Shown here one piece after another: positions 1 through 5,343 of a stretch of 5,424 nucleotides of DNA. The first letter of the stretch is position 1; every line of letters starts with the position of its first letter. The position numbers and the translations under genes are program-made. The stretch comes from an uncultured Clostridia bacterium (GTDB lineage Bacteria; Bacillota; Clostridia; TANB77; CAG-508): NCBI GenBank assembly GCA_944390615.1, contig CALXRJ010000142.1, positions 1 through 5,424 of the forward strand. The letters are read 5' to 3'. The notes under the pieces were generated by a model. It did not search any database. It worked only from the letters and a program-made list of their open reading frames with translations, and was not told where the DNA came from.

Positions 1-24
1 TTTTGTAAGCTTTTTTTTTTTTTT
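1..24. terminator. possible terminator half, cut by window edge
   Basis: A run of 14 T (11-24, plus strand) follows GTAAGC at 5-10, just past the tgt stop codon. Read on the minus strand it is an A-tract followed by GCTTACAAAA, the usual first arm of a clostridial bidirectional terminator whose loop and second arm would lie beyond the window. Read on the plus strand it could be the tail of a terminator for a convergent gene. Only one arm is visible, so the hairpin is inferred. Confidence 0.3.
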
Positions 25-43
25 ATTAGTTTTTATTTCTCTT

Positions 44-1171
44 TTAAATAATTTCTTCATAACCAAATTTTTGGTAAAATTCTTTTCGAAATGCTAACAA
101 GTTATCTTGCTCTATTTCTATTCTAACTCTTTCCATTAATTTCGTCAAGAATCTTAAATTATGTAAGGATAATAATCTCATTCCTAGAATTTCATTTGCT
201 TTAATTAGATGTCTTAAATAGGCTCTTGTATAATTTTGACAAGTATAACAATCACATTCCTCATCTAATTTATTCCAATCTCTTGCAAAATGATTGTTTC
301 TAATAACTAATTTTCCTTTTGAAGTTAATGCTGTTCCATGTCTTGCTAAACGTGTTGGTAATACACAATCACACATATCAATTCCAGCAAGTGCTGCTTC
401 TATTAAATAATCTGGTGTTCCTACTCCCATTAAATACCTTGGTTTATTTTCTGGCATGAAAGGAGTCGTAAAGCGTAAAATATCTAAAAATTCACCTTTT
501 GGTTCTCCTACACTAATCCCTCCAATAGCATAGCCTGGAAAATCTAATTGGATTAAATCTTTGGCTGATTTTTCTCTTAGATCTTTGTAAAATCCACCTT
601 GTATAATACCAAATAATCCTTGATTTTCTGTCTTATGTGCTTCTTTACACCTAACCGCCCATCTGGTTGTTCTTTCCATTGATTTTTTGGTATATTCATA
701 GGTAGAAGGATAGGGACAACATTCATCAAATGCCATAATGATATCTGCTCCCAGTGCTTCTTCAATTTCCATAACCTTTTCTGGGGTAAATAAGTGTTTA
801 CTTCCATCTAAATGGGAATGGAAAGTTACTCCTTCTTCTGTTATTTTTCTTAGTCCACTTAAACTAAAAACTTGAAATCCTCCGCTATCTGTTAAAATAG
901 GCCTGTCCCAATTCATAAAGGCATGTAGCCCTCCTGCTTCTTTTACTAATTCGTGTCCAGGTCTTAAATATAAATGGTAGGTATTTGCAAGGATGATTTG
1001 TGCTTTTACCTCTTCTTTTAGTTCGTCTGGCGACATGGCTTTTACTGTTGCTTGTGTTCCTACTGGCATAAAGATAGGAGTTTGTATATCTCCATGTGGG
1101 GTATGCACAACTCCTCTTCTAGCGCCTGAGTTTTTATCAATATGTAATAGTTCATATGTAATTGATGGCAT
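44..1171 (-). CDS. tgt: queuine/preQ1 tRNA-guanine transglycosylase
   Basis: A 375-residue cytoplasmic enzyme that swaps guanine at wobble position 34 of GUN-anticodon tRNAs (Asp, Asn, His, Tyr) for preQ1, a step towards queuosine. The TIM-barrel family signature is complete. DSGGFQ lies at 95-100, with D95 as a likely general acid. FDE is at 148-150. DCVLPTR starts at D268, which corresponds to the catalytic nucleophile (D264 in E. coli). The C-terminal zinc site is C306, C308, C311 and H337. Length is normal for bacterial Tgt. The start is supported by AAGGAG at 1181-1186, nine bases upstream; this site nearly touches the ruvA stop codon, and the gap between the two genes is 17 bases, so they are probably co-transcribed. 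The usual partner queA is not in the window, nor is yajC, which often follows tgt; whether yajC lies beyond the left edge cannot be seen. Confidence 0.97.
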   Translation of the reverse strand: MPSITYELLHIDKNSGARRGVVHTPHGDIQTPIFMPVGTQATVKAMSPDELKEEVKAQIILANTYHLYLRPGHELVKEAGGLHAFMNWDRPILTDSGGFQVFSLSGLRKITEEGVTFHSHLDGSKHLFTPEKVMEIEEALGADIIMAFDECCPYPSTYEYTKKSMERTTRWAVRCKEAHKTENQGLFGIIQGGFYKDLREKSAKDLIQLDFPGYAIGGISVGEPKGEFLDILRFTTPFMPENKPRYLMGVGTPDYLIEAALAGIDMCDCVLPTRLARHGTALTSKGKLVIRNNHFARDWNKLDEECDCYTCQNYTRAYLRHLIKANEILGMRLLSLHNLRFLTKLMERVRIEIEQDNLLAFRKEFYQKFGYEEII

Positions 1172-1188
1172 ATGTCATTTCTCCTTTT

Positions 1189-1809
1189 TTATTTGATGGA
1201 AAGCTGTTTCAGTCCTGCTTTTATCATCTCTTCTAAACTCATATTTTTCTTATCTATTTTTTCCATTGCTTTTTCAATTTCTTTACTATTATAACCAAGT
1301 ACTTGAAGTGCTGTAAAGGCTTCTTCTTCTTTACTATCTTTTTCTATCGCCTTTTTCATGTCCATCACTTTGGAACTTGCTATGGATAATTCTTCTATCT
1401 GTTGTTCTTTCTTTAATTTGTCTTTTAGTTCTAATACAATTCTTTGGGCAGTTTTTATTCCAATTCCTGGAAGTTTTTTTAAGGTATTAATATCATTGGA
1501 AATAATGGCTATGGCAAAATCAGATGGTTCTATGGTACCCAGCATTGTAATAGCTGTTTTAGCACCCACACCACTTACTGATAGTAAAAGTTCAAATAGT
1601 CTTAATTCTTCTTGGGTATTAAATCCAAAGATACTAATATCATCTTCCATAACTCTATAATAAGTATGAACTTTTACGATATCTCCTATTTTTCCCACAT
1701 TTTCCATAGCTAAGTCTGACATATAGACTTTGTATCCTAATCCGCCTACTTCAATTACTATATAGCCTCTTGCTTTTATGGTTAATTCTCCTTTTATATA
1801 TGCTAACAT
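1189..1809 (-). CDS. ruvA: Holliday junction branch migration protein RuvA
   Basis: A 206-residue DNA-binding subunit that tetramerises on Holliday junctions and loads the RuvB helicase for branch migration. Domain order is normal. An N-terminal OB fold spans about 1-63, beginning MLAYIKGEL. The acidic pin pair E55-D56 separates strands at the junction centre. Two helix-hairpin-helix motifs follow, LLSVSGVGAKTA near 75-86 and LKKLPGIGIKTA near 110-121. After a charged linker, the RuvB-binding domain III starts near 161 (EEEAFTALQVLGY). The reading frame is open nine codons further upstream, but AAAGGAGG sits four bases before this ATG and nothing precedes the earlier ATGs. RuvA homologues also begin at this point. 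The ruvB gene, normally adjacent, is absent here: tgt follows directly. Confidence 0.96.
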   Translation of the reverse strand: MLAYIKGELTIKARGYIVIEVGGLGYKVYMSDLAMENVGKIGDIVKVHTYYRVMEDDISIFGFNTQEELRLFELLLSVSGVGAKTAITMLGTIEPSDFAIAIISNDINTLKKLPGIGIKTAQRIVLELKDKLKKEQQIEELSIASSKVMDMKKAIEKDSKEEEAFTALQVLGYNSKEIEKAMEKIDKKNMSLEEMIKAGLKQLSIK

Positions 1810-1813
1810 ATTT

Positions 1814-1821
1814 CCTCCTTT
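1814..1821 (-). promoter_or_regulatory. ribosome binding site that sets the ruvA start
   Basis: AAAGGAGG on the minus strand, four bases before the ATG at 1809. It falls inside the longer open frame and excludes the upstream ATGs at 1836 and 1833, which have no purine-rich site before them. Confidence 0.8.
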
Positions 1822-1898
1822 TGAAAAAGGCATCATTATCTTTTTTAAGAAAAAGGAAAAATTCTTTTTCTAATTTATTAAAAATTTTGTAACTTATC

Positions 1899-3128
1899 TT
1901 ACCATTTTATTTCTTTTATTCTCTTAATTGCTTCTATTGAATTTTCTTGTGTGCCAAATGCTGTTAATCTAAAATACCCTTCACCTGATGGTCCAAATCC
2001 ACTTCCTGGTGTTCCTACAACATTAGCTTTTTCAAGAAGTTCATCAAAAAACTCCCAAGATTTCATATGATGTGGCGTTTTAAGCCATATGTATGGTGAG
2101 TTAACTCCTCCATAAACTTCAAAACCTGCTTCTATTAAACCATTTTTTATAATTTTAGCATTTTCTTGATAGTATCTTATATTTTCTAAAATTTGTTTTC
2201 TACCTTCTTGGGAATAAGTTGCTTCTGCTGCTCTTTGTACAACATAAGATACGCCATTAAATTTGGTCGTTGTTCTTCGATTCCATAACTTGTTTAAGGA
2301 TATTTTTTCTCCAGAAGCTGTATATCCATAAACGGTTTTGGGAACTACACTATAAGCACATCTTACCCCTGTAAATCCTGCTGTTTTGGAAAAACTTCTA
2401 AATTCTATAGCCACTTCTTTTGCTCCATCGATTTCGTAAATACTATGTGGTACATTATCTTCTGTTATAAATACTTCATAGGCAGCATCAAATAAAATAA
2501 TTGCTTTATTTTCTTTAGCATAATTTACAAATTTTTGTAATTCTTCTTTTTTTAGAACCGTTCCTGTTGGATTATTAGGAAAACATAAGTAAATGATATC
2601 TACTTTTGTTTTAGGAAGTTCTGGAACAAAATGATTTTCTTTGTTTACTGGCATATATACGATATTTTCATACATTTGATTTTTTTCGTTATAGCTACCA
2701 CTTCTGCCAGACATAACATTGGTATCTAAGTATACAGGATAAACTGGGTCTGTTATCGCTACTTTATTGTTTTGAGCAAAAATATCAACAATATTACCAC
2801 AATCACATTTTGCCCCATCTGAAACAAATATTTCATCTGGCTCTATGCCTAAATTTTTGAAGTCATTTTCTACAATTGCATTTTTTAGAAAATCATATCC
2901 TTGCTCTGGTCCATAGCCTCTAAATGTTTCTGCATTGGCTAATTCATCAGTTGCTTTGTGCATTGCCTCAATAACAGCTGGCACAATTGGTTTGGTTACA
3001 TCTCCAATGCCTAATTTTATTACCTTTTTGTCTGGATTGTTTTTTTGAAATTCTGCTACTTTTTTGGCTACTGTTGAAAATAAGTAGCTGTCTTGTAAAT
3101 TTAAAAAATTTTCATTAATATGTATCAT
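1899..3128 (-). CDS. dapL: LL-diaminopimelate aminotransferase (DapL)
   Basis: A 409-residue PLP-dependent class I/II aminotransferase (fold type I) that converts tetrahydrodipicolinate plus glutamate to LL-diaminopimelate and 2-oxoglutarate, bypassing the acylated intermediates made by DapD, DapC and DapE. Visible motifs are the DapL-type N-terminus (INENFLNLQDSYLF), SDGAK at 103-107, DPVYPVY at 127-133, FPNNPTGT at 183-190 (cofactor Asn), DAAYE with D214 and Y217, SFSKTAGFTGVR with Schiff-base lysine K248 and phosphate-binding R256, and FRLTAFG with substrate-carboxylate R387. Length matches the family. The start is the ATG at 3128, six bases after GGTGAG; an extension to a TTG at 3161 would read into the neighbouring palindrome and is rejected. 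Encoded two genes downstream of dapF, whose substrate it makes. Annotation pipelines may label it only as an aspartate-type aminotransferase, but the N-terminus and SDGAK favour DapL. Confidence 0.95.
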   Translation of the reverse strand: MIHINENFLNLQDSYLFSTVAKKVAEFQKNNPDKKVIKLGIGDVTKPIVPAVIEAMHKATDELANAETFRGYGPEQGYDFLKNAIVENDFKNLGIEPDEIFVSDGAKCDCGNIVDIFAQNNKVAITDPVYPVYLDTNVMSGRSGSYNEKNQMYENIVYMPVNKENHFVPELPKTKVDIIYLCFPNNPTGTVLKKEELQKFVNYAKENKAIILFDAAYEVFITEDNVPHSIYEIDGAKEVAIEFRSFSKTAGFTGVRCAYSVVPKTVYGYTASGEKISLNKLWNRRTTTKFNGVSYVVQRAAEATYSQEGRKQILENIRYYQENAKIIKNGLIEAGFEVYGGVNSPYIWLKTPHHMKSWEFFDELLEKANVVGTPGSGFGPSGEGYFRLTAFGTQENSIEAIKRIKEIKW

Positions 3129-3134
3129 AAAAAT

Positions 3135-3142
3135 CTCACCTT
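3135..3142 (-). promoter_or_regulatory. ribosome binding site that sets the dapL start
   Basis: AAGGTGAG on the minus strand, six bases before the ATG at 3128 and only about 11 bases downstream of the 63-bp palindrome. It supports the shorter dapL start, which agrees with DapL homologues. Confidence 0.75.
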
Positions 3143-3153
3143 TCTTTTTAATG

Positions 3154-3216
3154 GGAACCAAAAGGACCGGGTCTTAATGGTTCCAGGAACCATTAAGACC
3201 CGGTCCTTTTGGTTCC
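3154..3216. repeat. perfect 63-bp palindromic element, REP/MITE-like
   Basis: Two 31-base arms (3154-3184 and 3186-3216) are exact reverse complements around a single central A (3185). Each arm is itself roughly symmetric: it starts GGAACC, ends GGTTCC and has GACC-G-GGTC at its middle. The element could therefore form one long hairpin or cruciform, or two tandem imperfect hairpins. It is more G+C-rich than its surroundings. It carries the last seven codons and the stop of the upstream small gene and lies just before the dapL ribosome binding site. There is no T-run on the minus-strand exit side, so it does not look like a standard intrinsic terminator. Similar GGAACC/GGTTCC palindromes are, from memory, dispersed in clostridial genomes and may be mobilised by REP-associated tyrosine transposases; that link is inference. 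No clear target duplication is visible. Confidence 0.85.
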
Positions 3217-3462
3217 AAATTCTTTTGATAAATTCATTATTTTTATTTTTTCTAAACTAAGTTTGATTGCTTTGAAAAATTTGATCAATAGTCCTTCTTT
3301 TTTGTAAACAATTAAACTAAAAGTTTCTTTCTTATCTGCTTCTAATTCTAAATCTGTAAATCTCTTTTCTTTTTTAGGTACGATGTCTTCTAACATTTTA
3401 CTTAATTCTGTATTTTCACTTATTACACTGATTTGCATTAGTTCTTTTAATTCTTTTTCCAT
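3193..3462 (-). CDS. small charged protein of unknown function
   Basis: An 89-residue protein that I do not recognise. It is rich in Lys and Glu. The first 30 residues look helical (MEKELKELMQ onward), followed by a charged stretch (30-46), a hydrophobic beta-like patch (TFSLIVY, 47-53) and an amphipathic helical segment (LLIKFFKAIKLSLEKIKI, 58-75). It has no signal peptide, convincing membrane span or metal motif. GGAAGGAG lies a few bases before the ATG, and dapF ends 15 bases upstream, so it is probably translated from the dapF transcript. Residues after F82 (GTKRTGS) and the stop codon are encoded by the palindromic element. Without that element the frame would end one residue later (His, then TAA at 3148-3150), so the C-terminal tail is probably acquired. 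Good ribosome binding site and operon position argue for a real gene; function unknown. Confidence 0.7.
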   Translation of the reverse strand: MEKELKELMQISVISENTELSKMLEDIVPKKEKRFTDLELEADKKETFSLIVYKKEGLLIKFFKAIKLSLEKIKIMNLSKEFGTKRTGS

Positions 3463-3477
3463 GGTTTCTCCTTCCGT

Positions 3478-4320
3478 TTATTCCCATTCTATTTTGCCTT
3501 CATATACGGTAGTTGCAGATCCTGTCATATAAACATGATTATCTTTTTCATTCCATTCTATGGTTAAGTCTCCCCCTAATAGATGTACTGTAACTTCTCT
3601 TTCTGTATAACCATTTAAAACGGCTGCTACTACACTTGCACATGCTCCTGTTCCACAAGCTAAGGTTTCTCCAGCACCTCTTTCCCAAACTCTCATTTTT
3701 AATGTTTTGTTATTGATTACATTGATAAATTCTATATTGGATTTTTTAGGGAATGCTTTGTCAATTTCTAAAATTTTGCCATATTTTCCTATGTCAAATT
3801 GGTTTACATCTTCTTTTATAAAGGTTACAGCATGTGGATTTCCCATAGATACACAGGTAAATTTAAATTCTTTATCTTCTGCTTTTAGGTTTAAGTTTTT
3901 GACTGGCTTTTCTTTTGCTATGACTGGAATTTTTTCTGGTTCTAAAATGGGTTCTCCCATGTCTACTCTAGCTAGTTTCATTTTTCCATTTTCTATTGTC
4001 ATAGCAAGTGTTTTTATGCCTGCTAAAGTTTCTATTGTTATGTTTTCTTTATTGGTTAGTCCTTTGTCATATACAAATTTTCCAACACATCTAATTCCAT
4101 TGCCACACATTTCGGCTTCTGTTCCATCTGAATTGAACATTTGCATTTTGAAATCTGCTTTGTCTGATGGTTCTATTAATATTAGCCCATCAGAACCTAT
4201 ACCAAAATGTCTATCACTTACAAATTGGGCAAGTTTGTTTTTATCTTTTATATCTTGATTGATTGCGTCCATATATACATAGTCATTTCCTATGCCATGC
4301 ATTTTTGTAAATTTTAACAT
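3478..4320 (-). CDS. dapF: diaminopimelate epimerase (DapF)
   Basis: A 280-residue cytoplasmic, cofactor-independent epimerase that interconverts LL- and meso-diaminopimelate, giving the precursor of lysine and of DAP-type peptidoglycan. The N-terminus FTKMHGIGNDYV (4-15) is the family hallmark. The two catalytic cysteines of the thiolate pair are present: C72 in EMCGNGIRC and C222 in ACGTGA. NPH (161-163) and WERGAGET (212-219) complete the substrate site across two similar half-domains. Length is normal. The frame is open 26 codons further upstream, but that extension would translate the promoter and terminator region. The ATG at 4320 has AGGTGA four bases before it and matches the homologues. 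It is the first gene of the block driven by the promoter at 4348-4376, and DapL, encoded two genes downstream, supplies its substrate. Confidence 0.97.
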   Translation of the reverse strand: MLKFTKMHGIGNDYVYMDAINQDIKDKNKLAQFVSDRHFGIGSDGLILIEPSDKADFKMQMFNSDGTEAEMCGNGIRCVGKFVYDKGLTNKENITIETLAGIKTLAMTIENGKMKLARVDMGEPILEPEKIPVIAKEKPVKNLNLKAEDKEFKFTCVSMGNPHAVTFIKEDVNQFDIGKYGKILEIDKAFPKKSNIEFINVINNKTLKMRVWERGAGETLACGTGACASVVAAVLNGYTEREVTVHLLGGDLTIEWNEKDNHVYMTGSATTVYEGKIEWE

Positions 4321-4323
4321 ATT

Positions 4324-4333
4324 ATCACCTCTC
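4324..4333 (-). promoter_or_regulatory. ribosome binding site that sets the dapF start
   Basis: GAGAGGTGAT on the minus strand, directly before the ATG at 4320. It lies downstream of the predicted promoter and so excludes the longer open frame starting at 4398. Confidence 0.75.
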
Positions 4334-4347
4334 GCATTTATGATAAC

Positions 4348-4376
4348 ATTATATTCTAAAGGAAAAAAAATATCAA
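4348..4376 (-). promoter_or_regulatory. sigma-A type promoter of dapF
   Basis: On the minus strand, TTGATA (4376-4371) and a consensus TATAAT (4353-4348) are separated by exactly 17 bases. Transcription would start near 4341 and leave a leader of about 20 bases, which has room for the ribosome binding site but not for a lysine riboswitch. The -35 box is part of the 3' arm of the upstream terminator hairpin, and the terminator T-run forms most of the spacer. No operator is apparent. Confidence 0.75.
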
Positions 4377-4395
4377 GATTATTCTTGATATTTTT
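4363..4395 (-). terminator. intrinsic terminator ending the transporter block
   Basis: The arms 4383-4395 and 4366-4378 pair over 13 bases with the four-base loop at 4379-4382. On the minus strand the core stem is followed by a run of eight T (4370-4363), part of which also belongs to the stem base. The stem is A+T-rich, so it may be only moderately strong. It lies 11 bases beyond the stop codon of the small membrane protein gene, the expected place for a terminator of that transcript. Confidence 0.65.
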
Positions 4396-4406
4396 CAATT
4401 TCTTCT

Positions 4407-4547
4407 TTAAATTCCCATTTCTCTTAAAAATTTCTTTCCTTTTTTCATGAGTTTTTTCTTGTCTTTTGTTGTTGCTTCATTATAAATCCAAACAACACTC
4501 GCTGAAACTAAAGTTCCTATCATCATACCTTTTACAAATTTCATCAT
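4407..4547 (-). CDS. 46-residue single-pass membrane protein
   Basis: A small protein starting MMKFVKGMMIGTLV. Residues about 5-22 form a glycine-containing hydrophobic segment ending in VVWIYNE, followed by a strongly basic tail (TKDKKKLMKKGKKF, then LREMGI). This is the pattern of short YtxH-like or DUF3918-like membrane proteins of Firmicutes; that resemblance is from memory and tentative, and the function is unknown. Expression support is excellent. AAGGAGG ends eight bases before the ATG and overlaps the TAA of the preceding transporter gene (TAAGGAGG), so translation may be coupled. A second ATG immediately follows the first and could also be used. A terminator lies just downstream, which makes this the last gene of the upstream block. 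Confidence 0.7.
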   Translation of the reverse strand: MMKFVKGMMIGTLVSASVVWIYNEATTKDKKKLMKKGKKFLREMGI

Positions 4548-4560
4548 AATTTTTTCCTCC

Positions 4561-4960
4561 TTATTCTTTATTTTTGATATTGTTAGTATTTGTTTTTTTG
4601 CTATTTCTATACTCTTTTTTTAAGGAATAAATTTCATTTATGCTAACCCCAATTAAAAAAATGCCAAAATATTTTCTTAATTCTTGGATTGGCATATGGA
4701 TAGATAATTTTGCTCCTAGCATAGCACCTATTATACCAGCTATGATAACAGGTATAGCAATTTGATAGTTAATGTTTTTATTTTTGATATTGACAATAAT
4801 TGCTGTAATACAAGTTGGTATAAAAAATACCAAATTAGCACCTTGTGCCATATGTTGTTCTGTATTTAAAAATGTTGTTAATAAATAAATTAAAACCGTT
4901 CCGCCTCCGCATTCCCATACTACTTACAAAACCTGAAATAATCCCAAATACAATTTCCAC
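4561..4960 (-). pseudogene. TauE/SafE (TSUP) half-transporter, frameshifted
   Basis: Two reading frames together encode one half-size TSUP membrane protein, the family that includes sulfite and organosulfonate exporters. Frame one runs from a GTG at 4960, preceded by AAAGGA, through EIVFGIISGFVSSMGM (codon ending at 4910). The homologous sequence continues in the other frame from 4908 with GGGTVLIYLL and on to the stop at 4561. One extra C at 4909 separates them. Repaired, the protein is 132 residues with about four membrane segments: 3-31 (possibly re-entrant), 40-57, 67-84 and 96-110, then a polar tail. Unrepaired, frame one stops at 4835. The longest intact piece begins at an ATG at 4851 without a ribosome binding site. 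It aligns along its length with the intact upstream gene. A sequencing error or, less likely, programmed frameshifting could also explain it. Substrate unknown. Confidence 0.8.
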
Positions 4961-4973
4961 CTTTTATTTCCTT

Positions 4974-5339
4974 TCATATTATGCCTATCATTTTCAAGGC
5001 TACATATATCAAAAATAGTGCAAATGTGATTTTTAATATAACATTTGGTATTTTATTTAATATTTTTGACCCAACATAACTCCCTATTGCTCCCCCTATA
5101 GCACATAAAATACCAATTTTCCAATCAATATAATTATTTTTGGCATAGAAAAAACTGGTTGTCACTACCATTGGTAAAATACACATAATGGATGTTGCTC
5201 TTGATTTTACCGTATCTAAATTTAAAAAATAGGAAAATGCTGGAACTAGGATTAATCCTCCTCCTGTTGAAAATAGCCCTGATATAAATCCTGCGATGAT
5301 TCCTATTAGTATTTTTTTTACTATTTCTTTTTTTTTCAT
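4974..5339 (-). CDS. TauE/SafE (TSUP) family half-size membrane transporter
   Basis: A 121-residue integral membrane protein of the TSUP family (older name DUF81). The hallmark GLFSTGGGLILVP lies at 21-33. Predicted membrane segments are about 10-39 (with the GGG loop), 47-66, 74-92 and 99-120. Full-length members are about 250 residues, built from two such halves, so this is one half, probably working as a homodimer or with the product of the next gene, which is of equal size. Members export or import small anions such as sulfite, sulfoacetate or thiosulfate; the substrate here cannot be told. The ATG at 5339 is chosen because AAGGAA lies ten bases upstream and an upstream frame stops four bases before it. 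The frame is open to an ATG at 5375, which would add MNFFSKKRNTKN but has no binding site. The stop is 13 bases before the GTG of the next transporter gene. Confidence 0.85.
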   Translation of the reverse strand: MKKKEIVKKILIGIIAGFISGLFSTGGGLILVPAFSYFLNLDTVKSRATSIMCILPMVVTTSFFYAKNNYIDWKIGILCAIGGAIGSYVGSKILNKIPNVILKITFALFLIYVALKMIGII

Positions 5340-5343
5340 ATTT

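Noticed and set aside
577..807. Minus-strand open frame of 76 codons inside tgt
   Set aside because: Same strand but a different frame within conserved tgt sequence; tgt itself is intact through this region.
993..1196. Plus-strand open frame of 67 codons opposite the start of tgt
   Set aside because: Antisense shadow of the conserved tgt N-terminus; no ribosome binding site or recognisable product.
1358..1660. Plus-strand open frame of 100 codons opposite ruvA
   Set aside because: Fully antisense to ruvA, which has all expected domains; no independent support.
1835..1871. Promoter or terminator between dapL and ruvA
   Set aside because: GATAAT at 1840-1835 resembles a -10 box but has no -35 box at 16-18 bases. 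An eight-base AGAAAAAG/CTTTTTCT stem at 1848-1871 has no T-run on the minus-strand exit. Neither is strong enough to list.
3193..3216. Palindrome as the intrinsic terminator of the dapF transcript
   Set aside because: The hairpin is strong, but on the minus strand it exits into CATTAAAAAG with no T-run, and dapL starts 25 bases later without a visible promoter of its own.
3707..4258. Long plus-strand open frame (183 codons) opposite dapF
   Set aside because: It lies entirely within dapF on the opposite strand, has no ribosome binding site, and its product is a Ser/Ile/Phe-rich shadow of the dapF codons.
4321..4341. Lysine riboswitch upstream of dapF
   Set aside because: The leader from the predicted transcription start is only about 20 bases, far too short for an L-box.
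4321..4398. 26-codon N-terminal extension of dapF
   Set aside because: The extension covers the terminator hairpin, the promoter and the dapF ribosome binding site, and DapF homologues begin at the ATG at 4320.
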